This document shows, piece after piece, positions 1 to 6,427 of a stretch of 64,000 nt of DNA (position 1 is its first letter; every line of letters starts with the position of its first letter). The stretch is from Neotamlana nanhaiensis (GTDB lineage Bacteria; Bacteroidota; Bacteroidia; Flavobacteriales; Flavobacteriaceae). The notes under the pieces were generated by a model, which saw nothing but the letters and a program-made list of their open reading frames with translations, had not been told where the DNA came from and searched no databases. The position numbers and the translations under genes were made by a program. The stretch is from assembly GCF_000943555.1 (NCBI RefSeq), contig NZ_JTDV01000017.1, forward strand, positions 1 to 64,000, written 5' to 3'.

Positions 1-848
1 TTGCTAGTAATGGTACTATTGATTTATCAGCTTCAACACCAAATACCTATACCGTAACCTATACTACAGCAGGAACTTGTCCTAGTTCATCAAATGTAAG
101 TGTGACCATTAATGCTTCAGATGATTCAAGTTTTAGCTACAGCGCTTCTGCCTTTTGTGCTAACGATAGCGATCCTTCACCAACAATTACTGGTACTACT
201 GGCGGAACATTTAGCTCTACTGCGGGATTAAGTATTGCTAGTAATGGTACTATTGATGTGTCGGCTTCAACGCCTAACACCTATACTGTAACATACACGA
301 CTGCTGGAACCTGTCCAAATTCTTCAACATTTGATGTGACTATTAATGCTTTAGATGATGCGAGTTTTAGTTATTCAATGTCAACCTACAGTACAAGTGA
401 TAGCGACCCTACGCCAACAATAACAGGTATAACTGGTGGCATGTTTAGCTCTTCAGCAGGACTTAGTATTAACGCGTCAACAGGTACCATAGATGTTTCG
501 GCGTCAACACCTGACACCTATACTGTAACCTACACTAGTTCAGGCTCTTGCCAAAATTCATCAACATTCGAAGTTACTATTGAAGATGAATCACTTAACA
601 TTAACGAAACTAACTCTGAGCTAGACAACATTCAAATTTACACCAAAAACAAAACTTTACTTGTTAATGGAGTTACATCAAAAGCAAGTATTGAAATCTA
701 CTCTCTTATTGGTAAAAGATGTTTTAATAGATCAACGATTAACAAAAAAAATAGTTTTGATTTATCTAAACTGTCTACAGGAGTGTACATATTAAAACTA
801 CAAACCATAAACAGCAATTTTATAACAAAAAAAATCATCATTAATTAG
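1..848 (+). CDS. T9SS-sorted repeat protein, 3' part (5' end outside window)
   Basis: The reading frame is open from the first complete codon of the window (base 3) to the stop at 848, so the gene begins upstream and only its C-terminal part is visible. It contains tandem copies of a 78-residue, Thr/Ser-rich unit (DDxSFSYS...TITGxTGG...GTIDVSASTP.TYTVTYT...C.NSSTF.VTI). The unit is repeated at DNA level with a 234-bp period, and each copy has paired cysteines. The last ~75 residues (VNGVTSKASIEIYSLIGK...LSTGVYILKL...KKIIIN) form a type A type IX secretion sorting domain, so the protein is predicted to be exported across the outer membrane and attached or released at the surface. Adhesin or surface-layer roles are usual for such repeats, but no catalytic domain is visible here. 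The function is therefore unassigned. Confidence 0.85.
   Translation, partial: ASNGTIDLSASTPNTYTVTYTTAGTCPSSSNVSVTINASDDSSFSYSASAFCANDSDPSPTITGTTGGTFSSTAGLSIASNGTIDVSASTPNTYTVTYTTAGTCPNSSTFDVTINALDDASFSYSMSTYSTSDSDPTPTITGITGGMFSSSAGLSINASTGTIDVSASTPDTYTVTYTSSGSCQNSSTFEVTIEDESLNINETNSELDNIQIYTKNKTLLVNGVTSKASIEIYSLIGKRCFNRSTINKKNSFDLSKLSTGVYILKLQTINSNFITKKIIIN
120..587 (+). repeat. Tandem 234-bp coding repeat
   Basis: Two full copies (starting at 120 and 354) of a 234-bp unit, plus part of a third before 120, encode near-identical 78-residue domains in the T9SS protein. The start-to-start distance is exactly 234 bp, so copy number could change in frame by recombination. More copies probably lie upstream of the window. 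Confidence 0.85.
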
Positions 849-929
849 TTAAAATAATGATTGAAAAAAGATGAGTTTTATTTTTAATAAAACTCACAGA
901 GATATAACTGTTTGCGTTATGAATAAAAA

Positions 930-968
930 ATAAACCCGCGGCTGATTACCGCGGGTTTATTTTTTTTT
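930..968 (+). terminator. Rho-independent terminator after the T9SS protein gene
   Basis: A 12-bp perfect stem with a GC-rich core (ATAAACCCGCGG / CCGCGGGTTTAT, 930-941 and 949-960) and a 7-base loop is followed by an uninterrupted T run. It lies 80 bp after the stop codon and insulates the next gene. A weaker AT-rich hairpin (about 873-897) sits between the stop codon and this terminator. Confidence 0.93.
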
Positions 969-1011
969 ATCAGTTTAATTTTCAATAGATTAAAATGATT
1001 ATATTTATTGT

Positions 1012-1419
1012 ATGTTAAAAACCATCTGTTACAAAAGCACTGCACGAAATAACTTAAGCATATTAGATATTGAAAAACTTTTTCTAGAAACAAAAAAGAC
1101 GAACGATGAAAATAAAATTTCGGGTGTTTTGGTAAAACGTAGCGATACTTTTTTTCAAATACTTGAAGGTTCGGCAGAATATCTAGACTTGCTTTTTGCT
1201 AAAATTGAAAAGGATCGCAGACATTCAAACATTAAAACATTATTAAACACCCCTATTTCATCTCTTAGCTTCACTAACTTCGAGGCTGGATACTGCATTA
1301 TTCAAGAAGCAAGTTCACTTTTTGATTTGCAAAATTACCTTTCAAAATTGGAATCTTCAAACCAAAATATTTCTATTTTTCTTCAAAATATAGAATCACT
1401 TTTAGATGAAGACGAATAA
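1012..1419 (+). CDS. BLUF-domain blue-light sensor protein
   Basis: A 135-residue stand-alone BLUF (sensor of blue light using FAD) protein with no output domain attached. Flavin-pocket residues are in register with AppA spacing: Tyr7 (ICYKS), Asn31 (KTNDEN) and Gln49 (FFQILEG). The LEG...IEKDRRH segment typical of the family follows. The semi-conserved Trp and Met of the fifth strand are replaced: the usual R-x-F-x-x-W-x-M stretch reads SLSFTNFEA, with Phe90 and Ala92 at those positions. It probably acts through protein-protein contacts, as short BLUF proteins do, but the partner is unknown. It sits alone between a terminator and rpe, with a weak -7-like TATATTTA just upstream. The family call is strong; the photochemical output is unknown. 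Confidence 0.9.
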   Translation: MLKTICYKSTARNNLSILDIEKLFLETKKTNDENKISGVLVKRSDTFFQILEGSAEYLDLLFAKIEKDRRHSNIKTLLNTPISSLSFTNFEAGYCIIQEASSLFDLQNYLSKLESSNQNISIFLQNIESLLDEDE

Positions 1420-1460
1420 AAGCATTAGTTTTGCTAGTATAATTTATATGCTTAACCAAT

Positions 1461-2123
1461 ATGGCCAATAAACTAATAGCCCCATCTTTACTAGCTGCCG
1501 ATTTTGGCAACTTACAACGCGATATAGAAATGGTTAATAATAGTGAAGCCGATTGGTTTCATATTGATGTTATGGATGGTGTTTTTGTGCCTAACATATC
1601 CTTTGGAATGCCTGTTTTAAAAGCTATAAATAAACATGCTACCAAAACTTTGGATGTGCATTTAATGATTGTAGACCCCGACCGCTACATTAAAACATTT
1701 GCAAATTTAGGAAGCCATAACCTAACGGTTCACTATGAAGCTTGCACACATTTACACCGAACCATTCAAGCTATAAAAGCTGAAGGTATGAAGGCTGGAG
1801 TAGCTCTAAATCCGCATACAAACGTTAATGTTTTAGAAGATATTATTAATGATGTTGATATTGTTTTACTTATGAGTGTAAACCCTGGTTTTGGCGGACA
1901 AACCTTTATTGAAAACACTTACCAGAAGATAAAAAAACTAAAACAACTTATTACAGATAAAAACGCCTCAACACTTATTGAAATTGATGGTGGTGTAAAT
2001 ACTGAAAACGCAAAATTATTGACCCAAGCTGGTGCCGACGTGTTAATTGCAGGTAGTTTTGTTTTTAATAGTAAAACGCCTAAAAAAACTATTGAAGATT
2101 TAAAGGCTGCGGCTAACAATTAA
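1461..2123 (+). CDS. rpe: Ribulose-phosphate 3-epimerase
   Basis: Interconverts D-ribulose 5-phosphate and D-xylulose 5-phosphate in the cytosolic pentose phosphate pathway. At 220 residues it has the normal family length. The start IAPSLLAADFGNL, the metal ligands His34 and Asp36 (FHIDVMDG), His67 (LDVHLMI) and Asp176 (IEIDGGVN), and the phosphate-binding loops (NPGFGGQ, GADVLIAGSFVF) are all present. It is convergent with the M90 peptidase gene, with only a 10-bp gap and no clear terminator between them. Confidence 0.97.
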   Translation: MANKLIAPSLLAADFGNLQRDIEMVNNSEADWFHIDVMDGVFVPNISFGMPVLKAINKHATKTLDVHLMIVDPDRYIKTFANLGSHNLTVHYEACTHLHRTIQAIKAEGMKAGVALNPHTNVNVLEDIINDVDIVLLMSVNPGFGGQTFIENTYQKIKKLKQLITDKNASTLIEIDGGVNTENAKLLTQAGADVLIAGSFVFNSKTPKKTIEDLKAAANN

Positions 2124-2133
2124 ATAGCAAGTA

Positions 2134-2985
2134 CTAATATCCTGCAATATTAAAATTTAGCATTTGCTTTATTTTACGATATACTTCGGGAAACTGATTC
2201 CTAAAATCTTTTGGGGTTTCAATAAAAGTTTCAATAGCCACAGCTAAAAACTCAAATTGATTGGTAAAAGCATACTTACGAAAATAATTAGACGCCATTA
2301 AATTGTTTTTTAAACGCTTATTTGTATTTAAAAGTTTTGATAGCTCTGAAAACGAATCGGTAAAAATAACCGAGCTAACGTCGCGCGACTTTAAACTATT
2401 AATTTGTATAGCATGTGTAAATTCGTGAATACCCAAATTAATATTATCATTATTAATGGCATAGCCTTTTTTAAAATCGTCCCACGAAAGCACCAATGAT
2501 TTTAATCGAGGGTTAAACTCACCTTTATTGTATGTTTTGTTACTCGTGGAATAAAATATTTTAGGATAAACAACGATACGAGAAATAATGTCGATATAAA
2601 AATCGCGAAAGCCAAAAGTTAACATTACAGCTGTCGCGGAAATTAACACACGCATTTCGGTAGTAATTATCAAATCGTCTCGCCCTACAAAATCTTTTTC
2701 GTCCAAAAATTTATGTAAACGATGCTCAAAATAACGCTGCTCTTTTTTATTTAATCGTTTATAAAATGAAAAATTATTTTCTAAAATTAACTTTTCTTCT
2801 GGTTTTAACCGTTTTAATCGTAAGTATAAATGATTGTAAAATGGTTTTCTAAATTTAATAACATAAGCCGTTTCCAATAACTTAAAGGAAAAACTAAATA
2901 TTTTAAATAATAAAAAAGCTATAAAAAAAATAAGAATTATAACCCCAATATTTAACTTTTCTAAATCCATATAAACTAAAATCAC
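2134..2985 (-). CDS. Membrane-anchored M90 (MtfA/DUF980-type) zinc peptidase
   Basis: A 283-residue zincin. The motif His187-Glu-Phe-Thr-His191 (GIHEFTHAIQ) gives the HExxH zinc site, and the surrounding VLSWDDFKKGY...NLGIHEFTHAIQ arrangement matches the MtfA-like M90 family. Unlike the soluble MtfA, it has an N-terminal hydrophobic segment at about residues 13-34 followed by basic residues, so the catalytic domain is probably tethered to the inner membrane with its bulk in the cytosol. The second Met (residue 6, MDLEKLN) is an equally good start. Substrate unknown. E. coli MtfA binds Mlc, but no Mlc homologue is seen nearby. Monocistronic by appearance. Confidence 0.82.
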   Translation of the reverse strand: MILVYMDLEKLNIGVIILIFFIAFLLFKIFSFSFKLLETAYVIKFRKPFYNHLYLRLKRLKPEEKLILENNFSFYKRLNKKEQRYFEHRLHKFLDEKDFVGRDDLIITTEMRVLISATAVMLTFGFRDFYIDIISRIVVYPKIFYSTSNKTYNKGEFNPRLKSLVLSWDDFKKGYAINNDNINLGIHEFTHAIQINSLKSRDVSSVIFTDSFSELSKLLNTNKRLKNNLMASNYFRKYAFTNQFEFLAVAIETFIETPKDFRNQFPEVYRKIKQMLNFNIAGY

Positions 2986-3072
2986 TAAAATATAAAAACA
3001 CTTTTAGCAGTTACTAATTTCAATTAAAAACTTAAGAAATTAAAATAGTAGAAAAACCTTTTTTTGGTTATG

Positions 3073-4443
3073 CTATTTTTTAATGTACACTGTTTTTACA
3101 TTAACAAACTCCATGATACCTTCTTTAGATAATTCTCTACCATAACCTGAGGCTTTTGTACCTCCAAATGGCAATCTTGGGTCAGATTTCACCATATCGT
3201 TTACAAACAAAGCGCCATCGGGTATATTTCCTATTTCTTTATAAGCGCTATCTATATTTTCTGTAAAAATCATGGTACCTAAACCAAACCTTGAGTTGGC
3301 AGCCAATGCAATGGCTTCTTCATTATTTTTTGCTTTTATAATTGCAGCTACTGGCCCAAAAGTCTCTTCTTTAAAAACAGGCATATCGGTAGTTACTTCT
3401 GCAACAATAGTAGGCTCAAAATAAGCTTTATGGCGTTTGTTTCCGGTTATAATTTTGGCTCCCATTTTTACAGATTGGTTAACTTGCTCTTCTAATTCTT
3501 CTGCTAAATCCTCTCTAGCCATAACTCCCATAAAAACGTCGTTATCTTCAGGATTACCAGAATTAAGTTCTAAAACGCTTCTAGTAAAACACTCTAAAAA
3601 TTCATCGTAAATACCTTCGGATACTATAAAACGCTTGGCTGCAATACAACTTTGCCCAGTATTTTGCATTCTGGCCTTTACCATGGTTTCTAAATGTTCA
3701 TCCAAATTAGCATCATCAAAAACCACACATGCATTATTTCCGCCCAGCTCTAGAACTGTTTTCTTTAAATTTTTACCAGCAATGGCTGCTACACTTTTTC
3801 CTGCCGCTTCACTTCCTGTAAGTGTAACCGCTTTTATAGTGTCCCTAGCTATAATATCTTCAATTAACTCATGGCCTATTAATAAGGTTTGAAAACACCC
3901 TTTTGGATAACCGGCCTCCTCAAATAATTCTTGAATGGCAATAGCTGTTCCCGATACGCTAGAAGCATGTTTTAATAGCCCAACATTACCGGCCGTGAGT
4001 GACGGAATGGCAAAACGCATGACTTGCCAAAACGGATAATTCCAGGGCATAACAGCCAAAACTGCCCCTAAAGGATCGTAGCTTATAAAACTTTCGTGAG
4101 CATCGGTTTCAATTATACTGTCTGCTAAAAACCCTTCGGCATTAGTTATGTAAAAATCACACAACCAAACACATTTTTCAATTTCTGCAATACTTTGGCT
4201 AATAGGCTTTCCCATTTCTGCAGTCATTAATTTAGCGTACTTTTCTTTATTATCTTCCATTAAGTTCGCTAAATTCTCCAATAACTTTAGCCGTTCTTTA
4301 ATCTTTATGTTCCGCCAATCTTCAAAAGCTGAATCTGCCTGTTTTAAAATATCGTCAATTTCATTTTTAGAATGATAGTTATAGGTTTGTAAAGGTTCTT
4401 GGTTATACGGATTTATAGTTTCAATTTTATTTTTCATAGTCAT
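3073..4443 (-). CDS. NAD(P)-dependent aldehyde dehydrogenase (succinate-semialdehyde dehydrogenase type)
   Basis: Oxidises an aldehyde, probably succinate semialdehyde, to the acid. From the start MTMKNKIETINPYNQE it is 456 residues, the usual SSADH length. The frame extends 14 codons further upstream to 4485, but that extension is not family-like. Visible motifs are PWNYPFWQ (oxyanion/NAD region), VLELGGNN with the general-base Glu (residue 232 from this start) and NTGQSC with the nucleophilic Cys266. The Sad/YneI branch is suggested by the short N-terminus and by the NPYNQE opening. It is a single gene on the minus strand, so the real substrate cannot be read from context. Confidence 0.85.
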   Translation of the reverse strand: MTMKNKIETINPYNQEPLQTYNYHSKNEIDDILKQADSAFEDWRNIKIKERLKLLENLANLMEDNKEKYAKLMTAEMGKPISQSIAEIEKCVWLCDFYITNAEGFLADSIIETDAHESFISYDPLGAVLAVMPWNYPFWQVMRFAIPSLTAGNVGLLKHASSVSGTAIAIQELFEEAGYPKGCFQTLLIGHELIEDIIARDTIKAVTLTGSEAAGKSVAAIAGKNLKKTVLELGGNNACVVFDDANLDEHLETMVKARMQNTGQSCIAAKRFIVSEGIYDEFLECFTRSVLELNSGNPEDNDVFMGVMAREDLAEELEEQVNQSVKMGAKIITGNKRHKAYFEPTIVAEVTTDMPVFKEETFGPVAAIIKAKNNEEAIALAANSRFGLGTMIFTENIDSAYKEIGNIPDGALFVNDMVKSDPRLPFGGTKASGYGRELSKEGIMEFVNVKTVYIKK

Positions 4444-4612
4444 ACTGTTTTTATTTGAAATTACACATAATGCTTTAAAGTCCATATTCTAAAAGACTGT
4501 TTAACATAAGTTTATTAAAACATTGTAACTTCTTTAAGAGTGTTTTTACGTAAATAATGATAGATTATAATAGTTGAAAAATTAAAGTTTAATCATTAAA
4601 AAAAACAAGATT

Positions 4613-4939
4613 ATGAGTAACAACACAAATTCTGCATTAGGACTTTTATTAGGTGGAGCTATAGGTGCCACATTAGGAATTCTTTTTGCTCCAGATAAAG
4701 GAACCAATACTAGAAAAAAATTAAGAGAAGAAGCTGAAGCTGCCAAGGATAATATAGCCTCGACAGCCGAAGATTTAAAAAATCAAGTAGCAAGCACATT
4801 AACTACCAAAAAAGCAACTTTAGATGCCCAATTAGAGCATGTAGTTTCTGATGCTAGTTATAAAGCTGAAGATGTAATTACGACGCTAGAGAAAAAGCTT
4901 AAAGATTTAAAAGATAAAAACAAACAATTACAGAAGTAA
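4613..4939 (+). CDS. YtxH-domain envelope protein
   Basis: A 108-residue small protein with a glycine-rich N-terminal hydrophobic segment (ALGLLLGGAIGATLGILFAPDKG, about residues 8-30) and then a long charged amphipathic helix rich in Lys, Glu and Ala. This is the YtxH pattern (formerly called gas-vesicle-like), often linked to general stress in Bacteroidota. It is predicted to be anchored in the inner membrane with a coiled tail. It is the first gene of a tight three-gene unit: 1 nt separates it from the holin-X-like gene. Confidence 0.85.
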   Translation: MSNNTNSALGLLLGGAIGATLGILFAPDKGTNTRKKLREEAEAAKDNIASTAEDLKNQVASTLTTKKATLDAQLEHVVSDASYKAEDVITTLEKKLKDLKDKNKQLQK

Positions 4940-4940
4940 T

Positions 4941-5288
4941 ATGTCGGTTTTTGAACATATAAACGAAACCTCAAATAAAGCCATAGATAAAGGCGAAGAA
5001 TATTTAAAAAAATCGCAAGAATATTATAGGTTAAAAGTATTTCAACAACTAACCTCATCTATGAGTCTCCTATTTAAAACTATTTGTATGGGAGCCTTGG
5101 TTCTTGTAGCATTTTTATTCTTAGCTATATCGGCAGCGGTAGCTATTGGTAACGCTTTAAATAGCGTGCCTTTAGGCTACTTAATTGTTGGTGGTGTATT
5201 TTTATTATTATCTATTATATTTTATTTCGCTAGAGGTTTTATCAACAATATAGTGATACGCGCACTATCTAAAACTTTTTTTGAATAA
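4941..5288 (+). CDS. Phage-holin-family (DUF1469/holin-X-like) membrane protein
   Basis: 115 residues with an amphipathic N-terminal helix (about 1-45) and two transmembrane helices (about 46-70 and 76-98). This layout is usual for the Actinobacterial holin-X/DUF1469 family, which is widespread in non-phage chromosomes and often labelled competence protein in flavobacteria. It lies between the YtxH gene and a 67-residue gene with 1-2 nt spacing, so the three proteins are co-translated and may form one envelope complex. Nothing nearby is phage-derived, so a lysis role is unlikely. Confidence 0.8.
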   Translation: MSVFEHINETSNKAIDKGEEYLKKSQEYYRLKVFQQLTSSMSLLFKTICMGALVLVAFLFLAISAAVAIGNALNSVPLGYLIVGGVFLLLSIIFYFARGFINNIVIRALSKTFFE

Positions 5289-5290
5289 TT

Positions 5291-5494
5291 ATGGTAAAGC
5301 AATACAAAAATGAAGCAGATATAAAACGACACCTGAAACAATTAGATCTTGAAAAACAAATTGCATGGGAAGAATTAAAAGGTTGCAAAAACGATTTTAA
5401 AGAAACTTTACAACCTTACCAATGGATGCAAACTGGATTTAGCATTTTAAAAAAATATAGCATTATGATGCTAGTAAAAAAAATAATCAAGTAA
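5291..5494 (+). CDS. Small conserved-context protein of the YtxH/holin-X unit
   Basis: 67 residues, charged and helical, beginning MVKQYKNEADIKRHLKQLDLEKQIAWEELKGCKNDFKETL and ending in a basic, mildly hydrophobic tail (SILKKYSIMMLVKKIIK) that could contact the membrane. It starts 2 nt after the holin-X-like gene and is followed by a strong terminator, so it is the third gene of the unit. I do not recognise a named domain. Flavobacterial YtxH operons often carry a third small gene of this kind. Confidence 0.75.
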   Translation: MVKQYKNEADIKRHLKQLDLEKQIAWEELKGCKNDFKETLQPYQWMQTGFSILKKYSIMMLVKKIIK

Positions 5495-5507
5495 CTTAAT
5501 AAATATA

Positions 5508-5548
5508 AACGCCCACATATTTTGATATGTGGGTGTTTTGTTTTTTTT
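5508..5548 (+). terminator. Rho-independent terminator of the YtxH operon
   Basis: A stem of 12 bp (AACGCCCACATA / TATGTGGGTGTT, one G-U pair) with a short loop is followed by TTTTG and eight Ts. It lies 14 bp after the stop of the 67-residue gene. Confidence 0.9.
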
Positions 5549-5555
5549 AAATAAG

Positions 5556-5718
5556 TTAAATATCTCTTCAAAGCTACGCTTTGAATATAAAAAACGGCCA
5601 CTTACAAATTCAAGTGAATTGATGACTAATAACTTATTTAACAATTGAAATACCGGGATTAAATATCCCTTAAAGCTCCGCTTTGAAAATAAAAAACTCT
5701 CACTTACAAATTCAAGCG
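5556..5718. repeat. Pair of imperfect ~62-bp direct repeats next to tRNA-Arg
   Basis: Copies at about 5556-5617 and 5659-5718 share TTAAATATC, an AAAGCT(A/C)CGCTTT mini-hairpin, an A-rich tract and CACTTACAAATTCAAG. They lie in the gene-free stretch 5495-5753 between the YtxH operon terminator and tRNA-Arg. No gene is visible in this stretch. Confidence 0.7.
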
Positions 5719-5753
5719 AGCTTGCTTTGACGTGGGAATTTTTTATTTATTCG

Positions 5754-5827
5754 TGACCCCGGAGGGATTCAAACCCCCAACCCTCAGAGCCGAAATCTGA
5801 TGCGCTATTCAGTTGCGCCACGGGGCC
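5754..5827 (-). tRNA. tRNA-Arg (anticodon TCG)
   Basis: Read on the minus strand, this 74-nt cloverleaf has acceptor arms GGCCCCG and CGGGGTC (one G-U pair), a D arm with GCGCAACTGAATAGCGC, an anticodon stem TCAGA/TCTGA enclosing the seven-base loop TTTCGGC, and a T arm with GGTTTGAATCC. The anticodon is TCG, reading CGN arginine codons. CCA is not encoded. It lies 22 bp downstream of the YqeY gene on the same strand. Confidence 0.95.
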
Positions 5828-5849
5828 TTTTTACCTAAAAAATATATTT

Positions 5850-6299
5850 TTAAGCTAATTTTGCTTTTACTATGGTCGATATGGTTTTTCCATCGGCTTG
5901 TCCTGCAAGTTCTTTACTCACTAAGCCCATAACTTTTCCCATATCTTTCATGCCTTCTACTCCTGTTTGCTCGATAACTGCAACAACAACTTTTTCAATT
6001 TCTTCTTCGCTTAATGCTTCTGGCAAAAATTGTTCAATTACTTCGGCTTCTGCTAATTCTGGTGCCGCCAAATCTTCACGACCTTGCTCTGTAAAAACCG
6101 CTGCGCTATCACGACGTTGCTTCACTTGCTTTTGTAATATTTTAAGCTCTTGCTCTTCGGTTAACTCTGTTTTAGCCCCACTTTCGGTTTGAGCCAACAA
6201 AATTGCCGACTTTACAGCTCTTAATGCCGTTAATGCCGTTTGATTTTTAGATTTCATTGCGTCCTTTAACGCAGTCATGACCTCTTGCTGTAAACTCAT
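5850..6299 (-). CDS. GatB/YqeY domain protein
   Basis: 149 residues, all-helical, matching YqeY, a stand-alone relative of the GatB C-terminal tRNA-binding domain. Family hallmarks are the start LQQEVMTALKDAMKSKNQTALTALRAVKSAI and the ends YLP-like QFLPEALSEEE and GMKDMGKVMGLVSKELAGQADGKTISTIVK. It probably acts on tRNA or amidotransferase function, but its exact role is unknown. It follows ftsZ on the same strand, a gene order common in flavobacteria. A terminator separates it from ftsZ, so it likely has its own promoter. Confidence 0.92.
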   Translation of the reverse strand: MSLQQEVMTALKDAMKSKNQTALTALRAVKSAILLAQTESGAKTELTEEQELKILQKQVKQRRDSAAVFTEQGREDLAAPELAEAEVIEQFLPEALSEEEIEKVVVAVIEQTGVEGMKDMGKVMGLVSKELAGQADGKTISTIVKAKLA

Positions 6300-6359
6300 T
6301 ATAATATTTTTTTGGAATGCGAAGATACTAAGATTCTAAACGTTTAAGAAATAATACCT

Positions 6360-6400
6360 GAAAGAAAAAACCCGAAATGGTGAGAGTAACATTTCGGGTT
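6360..6400 (-). terminator. Rho-independent terminator after ftsZ
   Basis: An 11-bp perfect stem (AACCCGAAATG / CATTTCGGGTT, 6369-6379 and 6390-6400) is followed, on the minus strand, by a T-rich tract. It lies 28 bp after the ftsZ stop and marks the end of the dcw transcript. Confidence 0.9.
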
Positions 6401-6427
6401 GGCTATTAACATGATCAGATTCAAAAA

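Noticed and set aside
4941-5288. Prophage lysis gene
   Set aside because: The holin label comes from the family name; no other phage gene is nearby and the YtxH-linked arrangement is a normal chromosomal unit.
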